From positions 310,001 to 374,000 of the forward strand of contig NZ_JACGZW010000011.1 of assembly GCF_014145675.1 (NCBI RefSeq): a DNA stretch of 64,000 bases. The letters run 5' to 3'. Source of the DNA: Amycolatopsis dendrobii (lineage in GTDB: Bacteria; Actinomycetota; Actinomycetes; Mycobacteriales; Pseudonocardiaceae). Positions 16,800 through 26,227 of this stretch are shown here, one piece after another. The number at the start of each line of letters is the position of its first letter. The first letter of the stretch is position 1. A model generated the notes under the pieces. That model saw nothing but the letters and a program-made list of their open reading frames with translations, made no database searches and was not told the origin of the DNA. The position numbers were made by a program, and so were the translations under genes.

Positions 16800-18506
16800 T
16801 CAGCGGCGCAGTGCCGCGGGCGCGTTCGCCGGAACCGCCGGGTTCTTCGGTGCGACCGGCTCCATCCGGGCATATCCGCTGCTCTGCTCCGGGCGCTCGT
16901 CGGCCTCGCCCTTGTTGGGCCAGAACGAGAACGCCCGCTCGGCCTGCGCGGCGATGGTGAGCGACGGGTTCACGCCGAGGTTCGCGGTGATCGCCGAACC
17001 GTCCACAACGGACAGTCCGGGATAGCCGTAAACCCGGTGGTAGGGGTCGATGACGCCGGTGTCGGCGCTGTCGCCGATCGGCACGCCGCCGATGAAGTGC
17101 GCGGTGAGCGGGATGTCGAAGACCTCGCCCCAGGTGCCGCCCGGCATGCCGCCGATCCGTTCCGCGGTAAGGACGTTCGCCTCGTGCCCGGCCGGGATGA
17201 AGCTCGGGTTCGGCTCGCCGTGGCCCTGTTTCGACGTGTACTTCCGCCGCCCGAACAGGCCGCGCCGGGTGTAGGTGGTGATGGAATTGTCGAGGCTCTG
17301 CATCACCAGCAGAATCACCGTGCGCTCGCTCCACCGGTACGCGTTCAGCAGTTTCGCCGACTGCACCGGGTGTTTGACCAGGAACGTGAGCGCCTGCCGC
17401 CAGCGCGGAACGCTCGAAGACCCGTCGGTGGCCACGGTTTGCAGCAGGCTCATCGCGTTGCTGCCCTTGCCGTACCGCACCGGTTCGATGTGCGTGTTCT
17501 CGTCCGGATGGATCGACGAGGTGATCGCGACCCCGCGGCTGAAGTCCTGTTCGGGGTCCACCGCGGTCCGCGCCGCGCCGATGATCGCCTCGGAGTTCGT
17601 CCGGGTCAGCTCGCCGAGCTTGCCGGACAGCTTCGGCAGCGCGGCGGTGTCCTTCATGCGGTGCAACAGGTTCTGCGTTCCCCAGGTGCCCGCGGCGAAC
17701 ACCACCTGAGCTGCCGTGACCGTGGTCCGGAACCGCCGCGAACGCGTGCCGGTCTTCTGCAGCGTGATCTCGTAACCGTCGCCGAGCGGGTTCACCGACG
17801 TCACCGTGGTCAGCGGAATCACCTGTGCGCCGTCTTTTTCCGCGAGGTACAGGTAGTTCTTCACCAGCGTGTTCTTCGCGCCGACGCGACAGCCGGTCAT
17901 GCACGAACCGCATTCGGTGCACCCGACCCGGTCCGGCCCGGCTCCGCCGAAGAACGGATCCTTCACCGTCTCGCCCGGTTTGCCGAAGTACACCCCGACT
18001 GGCGTGGCGTGGAACGAATCCTCGACGCCCATCTTCTTCGCGACGTCCCGCATCACCACGTCGGACGGCGTGATCGTCGGGTTCGTGACGACGCCGAGCA
18101 TGCGGCTGGCCTGGTCGTAGTGCGGCGCGAGTTCGCTTTCCCAGTCGGTGATGTGCGCCCACTGCCGGTCTTGGTAGAACGGCTTGAGCGGGCGGTACAG
18201 CGTGTTCGCGTAGACCAGCGAACCGCCGCCGACGCCGGCGCCCGCCAGCACCATCACGTCGTTGAGCATGTGGATGCGCTGGATGCCGTAACAGCCGAGC
18301 TGCGGGGCCCAGAGGTAGCGCTTGAGATCCCAGGACGTCTTGGCGAACTCGTCGTCGGCGAAGCGCCTGCCCGCCTCGACCACCGCGACGCGGTAGCCCT
18401 TCTCGGTCAGCCGCAACGCCGCGACGCTGCCGCCGAACCCGGAACCGACCACGAGGACGTCGTAGTCGGGTTCTTGCCGCGCGGTGGTGGTGTTACTGGC
18501 AGTCAC
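16800..18506 (-). CDS. choD: GMC-type FAD oxidoreductase, ChoD (cholesterol oxidase)-like
   Basis: 568 residues. The FAD-binding motif GSGFGG is at residues 21-26, the second FAD segment LAGAGVGGGSLVYANTL near 90, and the C-terminal GMC motif near YGYPGLSVVDGSAITANLG. Four cysteines at 196, 199, 202 and 206 (CxxCxxCxxxC) form an iron-sulfur-like motif, unusual for a GMC enzyme but, as I recall, shared by the mycobacterial ChoD-type branch. Position next to guaB3 matches Mycobacterium choD. A true sterol substrate is not proven. Leaderless start suggested by TACCCT 7 bases upstream. Confidence 0.85.
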   Translation of the reverse strand: MTASNTTTARQEPDYDVLVVGSGFGGSVAALRLTEKGYRVAVVEAGRRFADDEFAKTSWDLKRYLWAPQLGCYGIQRIHMLNDVMVLAGAGVGGGSLVYANTLYRPLKPFYQDRQWAHITDWESELAPHYDQASRMLGVVTNPTITPSDVVMRDVAKKMGVEDSFHATPVGVYFGKPGETVKDPFFGGAGPDRVGCTECGSCMTGCRVGAKNTLVKNYLYLAEKDGAQVIPLTTVTSVNPLGDGYEITLQKTGTRSRRFRTTVTAAQVVFAAGTWGTQNLLHRMKDTAALPKLSGKLGELTRTNSEAIIGAARTAVDPEQDFSRGVAITSSIHPDENTHIEPVRYGKGSNAMSLLQTVATDGSSSVPRWRQALTFLVKHPVQSAKLLNAYRWSERTVILLVMQSLDNSITTYTRRGLFGRRKYTSKQGHGEPNPSFIPAGHEANVLTAERIGGMPGGTWGEVFDIPLTAHFIGGVPIGDSADTGVIDPYHRVYGYPGLSVVDGSAITANLGVNPSLTIAAQAERAFSFWPNKGEADERPEQSSGYARMEPVAPKNPAVPANAPAALRR

Positions 18507-18513
18507 AGGAAAG

Positions 18514-18519
18514 AGGGTA
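18514..18519 (-). promoter_or_regulatory. Putative -10 box of choD (leaderless)
   Basis: TACCCT on the minus strand, 7 bases before the GTG start, no ribosome binding site. Confidence 0.4.
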
Positions 18520-18566
18520 ACCCTCGGGGAGCCGCCAGGCCAGAGTTAAGTTACTGACGAGTTACC

Positions 18567-18749
18567 TCAACGCGTCTTGCGCCGCGGCGCGAACCGGAAC
18601 AGCTCGCCGAGCGCCCGGATGATGGCGGGCCGCTCCGCCGGCACCGTCCCGCGCAACGCCACGACCAGCGCGAGCAGCCGGATCAGCAGGCTGCCCACCA
18701 CGATGCCGCCGAGCCACCAGGTCGACGCGGACTCCCCCAGCAGTGCCAT
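18567..18749 (-). CDS. Small single-pass membrane protein
   Basis: 60 residues beginning MALLGESASTWWLGG, with one or two hydrophobic stretches (about 12-35) and a basic end (FRFAPRRKTR). The ATG at 18749 is preceded by AAGGGTGA, a fair ribosome binding site; an upstream in-frame start would add 28 residues. It lies between choD and the guaB3 terminator. Family and function are unknown. Confidence 0.55.
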   Translation of the reverse strand: MALLGESASTWWLGGIVVGSLLIRLLALVVALRGTVPAERPAIIRALGELFRFAPRRKTR

Positions 18750-18833
18750 CCGCTCACCCTTCAGGTGCGACACCGGAACTCCAAAGATAACGAAAGTATA
18801 ACGGAGAATGACGCATCGGGTACCTGCGGGCAC

Positions 18834-18860
18834 AAAAAAGGCCCCCGTGAAGGGGGCCTT
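18834..18860 (-). terminator. Intrinsic terminator of guaB3
   Basis: A perfect 9-base stem (18838-18846 with 18852-18860, 5-base loop) with six A on the + strand at 18834-18839, which read as a T-run when transcribed from guaB3. It lies 14 bases after the guaB3 stop. Confidence 0.85.
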
Positions 18861-18873
18861 CTTCGCGAGTACC

Positions 18874-20013
18874 TCAGCCGCGGACGGTCAGCCCGACGCG
18901 CTGGAACTCCTTCAGGTCCGAGTACCCCGTCTTCGCCATCGCGCGACGCAGCGCGCCGAACAGGTTCACCACGCCCTCCGCGTCCGAGGACGGGCCGAAC
19001 AGCAGCGTCTTCAGGTCCACCGCGTAGTCCGAGTCCGGGCCGGCCACCACGCGCGAGCGCGGCAGCGACGGGTGAGCCGCCGCAGCGGTCCAGTACAGGC
19101 CCTGGCCCGGGGCGTCCGACGCGGTCGCCAGCGGGGCGCCGAGCATGACCGCGTCCGCGCCGCAGGCGATCGCCTTCGCGATGTCGCCGGACGTCGTGAT
19201 GCCGCCGTCGGCGAGGACGTGCACGTAGCGGCCGCCGGTCTCGTCGAGGTAGTCGCGGCGCGCGGCGGCCGCGTCCACGATCGCCGTCGCCATGGGGGTG
19301 CCGATGCCGAGCACGCGGTCGGTGCTGGTGACGCCCTCGGTGTAGCCGTGGCCGACGATGACGCCCGCCGCGCCGGTGCGCATCAGGTGCATGGCCGTGC
19401 GGTAGTCGCTCACGCCGCCCGCGATCACCGGCACGTCGAGGCGGCCGATGAACTCCTTGAGGTTGAGCGGTTCCGCGTCGCGCTGCACGTGCTCGGCGGA
19501 GATGATCGTGCCCTGCACGACCAGGATCTCGACGCCCGCGGCGATCAGGTCCGGCGTTAGCTCCGCGGCGTGCTGCGGGCTGACCCGCGCGGCGACCGTC
19601 ACGCCGGATTCGCGGACGGTCTTGATCGCCTCGGTCAGCAGGTCGAGGCGGATCGGCGCGGAGTGCAGCTCCTGCAGCTCACGCACGACCGCCGCCGGGT
19701 CGTCGCTGTCCTCGGCCGCGCGCACGAGGCGGAAGATCGCCTCCTCGACGTTCGCGTGCCGGGCCCACAGCCCTTCGGCGTTGAGCACGCCGAGGCCGCC
19801 CAGTTCGCCGATCGCCACCGCGGTCCCCGGCGACACGATCGCGTCCGTCGGGTGGGTGACCAGCGGCAGGTCGAACCGGTACGCGTCGATCTGCCAAGCA
19901 GTGGACACCACCGACGAGGACCGCGTCCGCCGCGACGGCACGATCTCCACGTCATCGAGGTCATACGCCCGCCGCGCCGTGCGGCCCATGCCGATCTCGA
20001 CCAGATCCCGCAC
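18874..20013 (-). CDS. guaB3: GuaB3-family IMP dehydrogenase-related protein
   Basis: 379 residues. IMPDH-type TIM barrel without the two CBS domains: DLDDVEIVPSRRTR near the start, [20 protein letters not shown] and VMLGAPLA in the phosphate-binding part. GuaB3 is an actinobacterial paralogue of IMP dehydrogenase whose exact activity is less settled than that of guaB. The GTG start has AAGGG upstream. Between choD and guaB as in mycobacteria, but here a transporter gene and a DUF3574 gene separate it from guaB. Confidence 0.93.
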   Translation of the reverse strand: MRDLVEIGMGRTARRAYDLDDVEIVPSRRTRSSSVVSTAWQIDAYRFDLPLVTHPTDAIVSPGTAVAIGELGGLGVLNAEGLWARHANVEEAIFRLVRAAEDSDDPAAVVRELQELHSAPIRLDLLTEAIKTVRESGVTVAARVSPQHAAELTPDLIAAGVEILVVQGTIISAEHVQRDAEPLNLKEFIGRLDVPVIAGGVSDYRTAMHLMRTGAAGVIVGHGYTEGVTSTDRVLGIGTPMATAIVDAAAARRDYLDETGGRYVHVLADGGITTSGDIAKAIACGADAVMLGAPLATASDAPGQGLYWTAAAAHPSLPRSRVVAGPDSDYAVDLKTLLFGPSSDAEGVVNLFGALRRAMAKTGYSDLKEFQRVGLTVRG

Positions 20014-20184
20014 GTGATGTCCCTTCTCGCGCCTACCGCCTTCGCGATCCATTGTCGCGAGTCGGCGCGGGTGACCTGCGCGCGGGGGACCGTTGCGGTG
20101 GCGACAACCACCGGTTGTGCGCGCGGTTGTTTGCCACCGGCGTGGGCGGGTGGTTGGCTGCCCGGCTGAGCGAGGGGGACGAAT

Positions 20185-21420
20185 TTGGCGCTGGGCAAGG
20201 ACTTTCACCGGCTGTGGCTGGCGTACGCGGTCAGTGTCGCGGGCACCTACTTCGCCCTCGACGCCTTCTCGATCATCGCGGTGCGGGTGCTGCACAGCAG
20301 TGCCGCGCAGGTGTCGCTGCTGGCCGGAGCCGGTCTGGCGGCGGGCTCGCTGGCCGCGCTCCCGCTCGGTCCGTGGGTCGAATTCCGGCGGAAACGACCG
20401 GTGCTGATCGCGATGGACCTCGTCCGGTTCGCCGCCCTGCTCACGCTGCTGCCCGCGTATCTGCTGGACCTGCTGACGTTCGCCCAGCTCGTGGCGGTCT
20501 CGGTGCTCGTGGCGGCGGCGAACATCGCGTTCACCTCGGCGAGCGGCGCGTATCTGAAATCACTGGCGGCTGGTCCAGACCTGCTCACCGCGAACGGCCG
20601 GTTCGAGACGACACTGTGGACCGCGACCGCGCTCGGCCCGCCGACTGGCGGCGTGGCGATCGGGTTCTTCGGCCCGCTGGCCACTGTTCTTCTCGACGCG
20701 CTCAGCTACCTGTTGTCCGCGTTCTCGCTCTCGACGATCCGCACCCGCGAGCCCCAACCGGCCCGCCCCGCCGCCTTCCGCGCCGCAGACCTCGTCGAAG
20801 GCTGGCGCTACGTGTTCCGGCACGCCCGGCTGCGGAAGCTGTTCCTCAACTCCTGCCTGGTCAACGGCCTGATCATGGCCACCTCACCAGTGCTGGCGGT
20901 GCTGCTGCTCGGCGAACTCGGCCTGCCGACGTGGCAGTACGGGCTCGCGTTCGGCGTCCCGTGCCTCGGCGGTCTCGTCGGCTCTCGGCTCGCCCGCAGG
21001 CTGGTGCCGCGCTACGGCCGGGTGCGGCTGCTGCCGATCATCGGCACGATCCGGACATGCTGGGTCGTGCTGCTGGCATTCGTGCCGCCCGGGATCGGCG
21101 GGCTGTTCTGGGTGATGGCGGTGGAGTTCGGCCTGATCGTCTGCGCGGCGGCGTACAACACGGTCCTCGCGACGTACCGGCTCGAGGAAACCGAAGACGG
21201 GTACGTGAGCCGGATGCTGTCCGCGTGGCGGATCAGCAGCAGCGCCAGCACTGCCGGGCTGACGCTGCTGTGGGGCTTGGTGGCGACGTGGCTGGGCACG
21301 CGCGGCGCACTCGGGCTGGCAGGCGCGTTGATGCTGGCGACGCCGTTGCTGCTGCTTGGATGGAACCGCGTTCAGAACGAGACACGCGCGGTGGAATCGG
21401 TCCGCAGCACGGATTCCTGA
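20185..21420 (+). CDS. MFS transporter (MFS_3/enterobactin exporter-like)
   Basis: 411 residues with about twelve hydrophobic helices. The N-terminal half carries the short basic loop EFRRKRPVLIAMDL after helix 2, a motif-A position. TTG is the start that fits: GAGGGGGA lies about 6 bases upstream and the protein begins directly before helix 1 (ALGKDFHRLWLAYAVS). Substrate unknown; the nearest style is the MFS_3 exporters. The last 49 bases overlap the convergent DUF3574 gene. Confidence 0.85.
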   Translation: MALGKDFHRLWLAYAVSVAGTYFALDAFSIIAVRVLHSSAAQVSLLAGAGLAAGSLAALPLGPWVEFRRKRPVLIAMDLVRFAALLTLLPAYLLDLLTFAQLVAVSVLVAAANIAFTSASGAYLKSLAAGPDLLTANGRFETTLWTATALGPPTGGVAIGFFGPLATVLLDALSYLLSAFSLSTIRTREPQPARPAAFRAADLVEGWRYVFRHARLRKLFLNSCLVNGLIMATSPVLAVLLLGELGLPTWQYGLAFGVPCLGGLVGSRLARRLVPRYGRVRLLPIIGTIRTCWVVLLAFVPPGIGGLFWVMAVEFGLIVCAAAYNTVLATYRLEETEDGYVSRMLSAWRISSSASTAGLTLLWGLVATWLGTRGALGLAGALMLATPLLLLGWNRVQNETRAVESVRSTDS

Positions 21421-21797
21421 TCGAACAGGTGCTTGTAGTCGGTGCGGATCTGTTCGAGGTCTTCGTTCGCGTGCTGGTTCGTCGGCGGGTACAGCACGAC
21501 GAGCACGATCGAATGTTCCCGGACGACCTCGCCGCCGCCGGACCGCCACTGACCGGTGCCCTCGAGCTGGGTGAAACCGTCCGGGAAACGCGGCGTGATG
21601 TCCTTCGCCGAGAAGTCCGCGAACTCCTTCTCGGTCACCTCGCCGCCGTTCGGTTTGGCGGTGCCGAAGTACAGCTCGGTGCGTTTCCACAGTGAGCTGT
21701 CCGGCGAAGCCGTCGTCGCCGCGGAAGCAGCCGTGACCCCTCCCCCGAGCACCATTGCCGCTGCCGTCGTCAGCACGAACCTCCGGGAAAACCGCAT
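21372..21797 (-). CDS. Secreted DUF3574 protein
   Basis: 141 residues. A signal peptide (MRFSRRFVLTTAAAMVLGGG with an ASA cleavage region) may be Tat-like (SRRF). The mature part fits DUF3574: RTELYFGTAKPNGGEVTEKE, PRFPDGFTQLEGTGQW and REHSIVLVVLYPP. Function unknown. It ends inside the convergent MFS gene by 49 bases. Confidence 0.82.
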   Translation of the reverse strand: MRFSRRFVLTTAAAMVLGGGVTAASAATTASPDSSLWKRTELYFGTAKPNGGEVTEKEFADFSAKDITPRFPDGFTQLEGTGQWRSGGGEVVREHSIVLVVLYPPTNQHANEDLEQIRTDYKHLFDQESVLRTDSTARVSF

Positions 21798-21867
21798 TCG
21801 CCCGCTCCCCTCGCCGTCACCTGGAGATCCAGTGTGGCGGGAAGGCGGAGCGGGCGAACAGGGTCGA

Positions 21868-23466
<1,599 letters not shown>

Positions 23467-23514
23467 TCATGATATCCGGGCCGGGGCCCTGGCCCGGTCG
23501 GGTGGCCCGGCGGG

Positions 23515-23520
23515 TAGCGT
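23515..23520 (+). promoter_or_regulatory. Putative -10 box of the DUF5319 gene (leaderless)
   Basis: TAGCGT, 7 bases before the GTG at 23528. This favours that codon over the in-frame GTG at 23519, which overlaps the box. Confidence 0.45.
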
Positions 23521-23527
23521 GCAGGCC

Positions 23528-23914
23528 GTGCCGCACGATGTGTTGCCCCCCGATCCGTTCGCGGACGACCCGGACGATCCGGCCCGGGCCATCCCCGACC
23601 CCGACGACCACCTGGAAGAGCCGATCAGCGCGGACGAGCGCACCGAGCTGCTGGCCGACCTGTCCGATCTCGCCGTGTACCAGGCTCTGCTGGAGCCTCG
23701 CGGGGTTCGCGGCATCGTGGTCGACTGCGGCGAGTGCGACGAACCCCACTATCACGACTGGACGTTGCTGCGCGCGAGCTTGGAGCAGTTGCTGTCCGAC
23801 GGCCGGATGCGCCCGCACGAGCCGGCGTTCGATCCGAATCCGACCGATTACGTGAGCTGGGACTACTGCCGCGGTTTCGCGGACGGCGTCACCGCGAACG
23901 AAAGCGCGTACTGA
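23528..23914 (+). CDS. DUF5319 protein
   Basis: 128 residues, acidic, beginning [20 protein letters not shown]. The core contains [16 protein letters not shown], a Cys-x2-Cys plus His cluster that could bind a metal, and the end [14 protein letters not shown]. Conserved hypothetical of actinobacteria, divergent from guaB as in mycobacteria (Rv3412 position, from memory). Function unknown. Confidence 0.8.
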   Translation: MPHDVLPPDPFADDPDDPARAIPDPDDHLEEPISADERTELLADLSDLAVYQALLEPRGVRGIVVDCGECDEPHYHDWTLLRASLEQLLSDGRMRPHEPAFDPNPTDYVSWDYCRGFADGVTANESAY

Positions 23915-23934
23915 GCCTTACGCACAGCGTCGAA

Positions 23935-23972
23935 AAGAAGGTCCTGGTGAGTTCGGCCACCAGGGCCTTCTT
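23935..23972 (+). terminator. Hairpin terminator after the DUF5319 gene
   Basis: A 15-base stem (23935-23949 with 23958-23972, one G-U pair, 8-base loop) ending in CTTCTT, 20 bases after the stop codon. Confidence 0.75.
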
Positions 23973-23988
23973 CGTGTGTGCGGACAAG

Positions 23989-24031
23989 TTGTCCACAGCG
24001 GTTGTCCACAGGCATGTCGACTTGTGGACAA
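23989..24031. promoter_or_regulatory. Cluster of three perfect DnaA boxes
   Basis: TTGTCCACA, the actinobacterial DnaA box, occurs at 23989-23997 and 24002-24010 as direct repeats and at 24023-24031 inverted. The cluster lies between two convergent genes, so no promoter is expected; a DnaA-titrating or DnaA-reactivating site is plausible. The second and third boxes also form an 11-base inverted repeat. Confidence 0.7.
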
Positions 24032-24037
24032 CCTCGG

Positions 24038-24331
24038 TCAGCGCCGGCGTTTCGCGCTCTCGGCCTGGGCGATCATCGCCCGTTCGGTCAGGTTCGGCCA
24101 CGGCGGCCGACGCACCATGGCCAGCGTCGAAAACGCCGCCGCCACGAGCCCGGTGCACACGGCGACCAGCGAAATCCGCCCTTGATCGACCGCGGGCGTC
24201 CACGTCACGCCGTCCGCGTTGATCGTGTACAGCCCGACCGCTCGTCCTGGCCCGCCTCGACGGCCTTGTCGCGTGACGGTGACCAGCACCGTTCCGCTCG
24301 CGGTCTCGTAGGGCTCCCCGAAAACCAGCAT
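24038..24331 (-). CDS. Small membrane protein of unknown function
   Basis: 97 residues beginning MLVFGEPYETASGTVLVTVT; a beta-rich first half and one membrane helix near residues 60-80 (ISLVAVCTGLVAAAFSTLAMV), then a basic C-terminus (ESAKRRR). GGGGAG lies 6 bases before the ATG. It is downstream of rsdA but separated from it by a terminator hairpin. No family recognised. Confidence 0.68.
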   Translation of the reverse strand: MLVFGEPYETASGTVLVTVTRQGRRGGPGRAVGLYTINADGVTWTPAVDQGRISLVAVCTGLVAAAFSTLAMVRRPPWPNLTERAMIAQAESAKRRR

Positions 24332-24354
24332 CCCGTTCTCCCCGTAGATACGAA

Positions 24355-24387
24355 GAAGGTCCCGGCACTGTTCGTGCCGGGACCTTC
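24355..24387 (-). terminator. Hairpin terminator of the sigD-rsdA operon
   Basis: A perfect 14-base stem (24355-24368 with 24374-24387, 5-base loop) beginning 7 bases after the rsdA stop. Only a weak T-rich stretch follows on the minus strand. Confidence 0.7.
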
Positions 24388-24393
24388 GGAAAG

Positions 24394-25332
24394 CTAAGAG
24401 CCGCTGGTGCCGTTCGGGGCCTGCACCCCTTGCGACGACTCGTTGCGCGGGCTGCTGCCCGTGCCCGGATCGTTCGGGGTGGCGCTCGGCGACGGCGGCG
24501 GCGAACTCGGCGTGGACGTGACCGGCGGCAGCGGCGTCACCGAGGTGACCGGCGGCGGGTTGTTGGTGTGGCCGGTGCCCGGCAGCGACGTCGACTGGCC
24601 GGGCGGCTGCGCCGCGCTGCTGACCGGGTCGTGCGCGGGCGGAACAGCGGGCGGCGACGAAGGCTTCTGGTCCGCGGGCGGGGCCGTCGGCTGACCGAGC
24701 TGCGCGGCCAGTTCGCGGTGCTGCTGCATCAGCTGGTTGCGGTTGTCCGCGTCGGTGACCTGGGTGAGCGCGGCCTGCGCGTCGGCGAGCGCGCGCCGGG
24801 CGTCCGCGAGCCGGTTGTCGGCCAGCGCCAGGTTCGCCTTCTCCAGGTCGAGCTTCGCCGCGGCGGCGGCCTCGACGGAGCGGGCGTGGTCGGCGTAGAG
24901 CACCTTCGTGAGGCCCCAGAGCGTGTCGCCGGGCTGGGCGTCCCGGGCGGCGAGCCCGGTGCCGGTGAAGGCGATCGCGGCGGCGGCGCACGCGGCGGCC
25001 ACCGGCACGAGATAGCGGCGGCGACGGCCGCGGCTTTGGTATTTGCGCGCCAGCGTGGCGGTCTTCACCGTGGTGACCGCGGTGTCGACGTCGACCAGCT
25101 CGGCGAGCGGCTCGCTGTCGATGTCGCGGCGCCACGCGAGCAGCAGCGCGTTCAGTTCCTGGTCTCCGAGCCCGTCGGCGACAGCCGGATCGGTCCCGCC
25201 GAGCGCGTCGAGGAGCGCGTCGTCGGCCTGGATGGCCGTGAGGTCGCCGTCGGCTTCCGCTTCGTACCCGGTCAGGCCGCTGGCCTGCGCGGAAGGTGAC
25301 AGGTCTCTGTCCCGGTCTTCGCGATCGGTCAC
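24394..25332 (-). CDS. rsdA: Anti-sigma-D factor RsdA
   Basis: 312 residues. The cytoplasmic N-terminal part holds an acidic sigma-binding segment (IQADDALLDALGG), followed by one membrane helix at about 106-128 (RRRRYLVPVAAACAAAAIAF). An extracytoplasmic helical region (about 140-215) is followed by a Pro/Ser/Thr-rich tail of about 100 residues, as in mycobacterial RsdA. It holds SigD inactive until proteolysis. The GTG start follows the sigD stop with no gap, so the pair is translationally coupled. Confidence 0.85.
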   Translation of the reverse strand: MTDREDRDRDLSPSAQASGLTGYEAEADGDLTAIQADDALLDALGGTDPAVADGLGDQELNALLLAWRRDIDSEPLAELVDVDTAVTTVKTATLARKYQSRGRRRRYLVPVAAACAAAAIAFTGTGLAARDAQPGDTLWGLTKVLYADHARSVEAAAAAKLDLEKANLALADNRLADARRALADAQAALTQVTDADNRNQLMQQHRELAAQLGQPTAPPADQKPSSPPAVPPAHDPVSSAAQPPGQSTSLPGTGHTNNPPPVTSVTPLPPVTSTPSSPPPSPSATPNDPGTGSSPRNESSQGVQAPNGTSGS

Positions 25333-25905
25333 TCAGATCACCTCCTCGGCGGCAAGCACCTTGCGCAGCCGGGCGAGCGCCCGGTGCTGAGCGACGCGGA
25401 CGGCGCCCGGCGTGGAACCGACGGCGTCCGCCGTCTCCTCCGCCGACAGCCCGACCACGACCCGCAGAACGACGATTTCCCGTTGTTTGTCCGGCAGCAC
25501 CTGCAGCAACTGCGCCATCCGCTCGTTCAGCTCACCCTGGAGAGCACGTTGCTCCGGGCCGACGCCGACCTCGATCTCGTCAGGGATCTCGGCGACCGGC
25601 TCCGCCCGGTTGCGCGCCGCGGCGCGGTGCGCGTCGGCGACCTTGTGCTGGGCGATGCCGTAGACGAACGCCAGAAAGGGGCGGCCCTGGTCACGGTACG
25701 AAGGCAAGGCCGTAAGCACCGCGAGACACACCTCCTGCGCAACGTCGTCTGCCGAAGCGAACGAACGCTCCTGCCTGCCAACCCTGGCGCGGCAATACCG
25801 CACCACAAGGGGACGAATGGCGGCCAGCAACCGCTCGACTGCCTGAGGGTCTCCCTCGACAGCGGCGGCGACCGGCTCGTCCAGTCCATCCCCCACAGTG
25901 GCCAT
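25333..25905 (-). CDS. sigD: ECF-type RNA polymerase sigma factor SigD
   Basis: 190 residues from the ATG at 25905. Region 2 spans about 35-100 (SFASADDVAQEVCLAVLTAL, then YGIAQHKVADAHRAAARN) and region 4 about 125-185 (LPDKQREIVVLRVVVGLSAE). It is followed immediately by its anti-sigma gene. Start uncertain: a GTG at 25983 would add 26 residues, but a TACGGT box at 25988-25993 is only 4 bases from it, so a leader with the ATG at 25905 seems likelier. In mycobacteria SigD controls ribosomal and stringent-response-linked genes. Confidence 0.88.
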   Translation of the reverse strand: MATVGDGLDEPVAAAVEGDPQAVERLLAAIRPLVVRYCRARVGRQERSFASADDVAQEVCLAVLTALPSYRDQGRPFLAFVYGIAQHKVADAHRAAARNRAEPVAEIPDEIEVGVGPEQRALQGELNERMAQLLQVLPDKQREIVVLRVVVGLSAEETADAVGSTPGAVRVAQHRALARLRKVLAAEEVI

Positions 25906-26227
25906 CGCAGACAACAGTCCCAGCGTTACGTGTAGGCGTGCAAAGAATCCGGCGCGTGGTCGTCCCCGTCCTGCGCCGGTCACAGCTACCGTACCGTCGG
26001 AGTCCTACCAGACAACCGCCAGAGGTGGTGACCGGCGCGCCGGACGCGGCCGGGCGGCGATTGTCGCAGGCAGACGGGGTGGGGCAGTGCCGTCACGCGG
26101 TGGGGACGCGGGCGAGGCACGAGGGCGGGAGCCGGACAACAGGTACGGGCCAGGGCTTGCTCGCCCTGGCCCGTTCGTCACCGCGGGAATCGGATCGGAA
26201 GTCCCGTTATTGGCTTGCCCGCCTCGG
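25906..26227. other. Intergenic region between bldM and sigD (322 bases)
   Basis: No gene seen. It holds the bldM terminator hairpin (26145-26174), a perfect 12-base palindrome CCGGCGCGCCGG at 26032-26043 and, near 25988-25993 on the minus strand, TACGGT as a possible sigD -10 box. Confidence 0.5.
26145..26174 (-). terminator. Hairpin terminator after bldM
   Basis: A perfect 12-base GC-rich stem (26145-26156 with 26163-26174) and 6-base loop, about 54 bases after the bldM stop. There is no strong T-run. Confidence 0.65.

Noticed and set aside
24000-24033. Inverted repeat of the second and third DnaA boxes as a terminator
   Set aside because: The 11-base arms could form a hairpin, but there is no T-run, a better terminator lies just upstream at 23935-23972, and the direct-repeat box at 23989 is not explained by a hairpin.
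25906-25983. Extended N-terminus of SigD from the GTG at 25983
   Set aside because: The extra 26 residues are Arg/Gly-rich and not part of region 2; the TACGGT box lies too near this codon, so it is more likely leader RNA. Not excluded.
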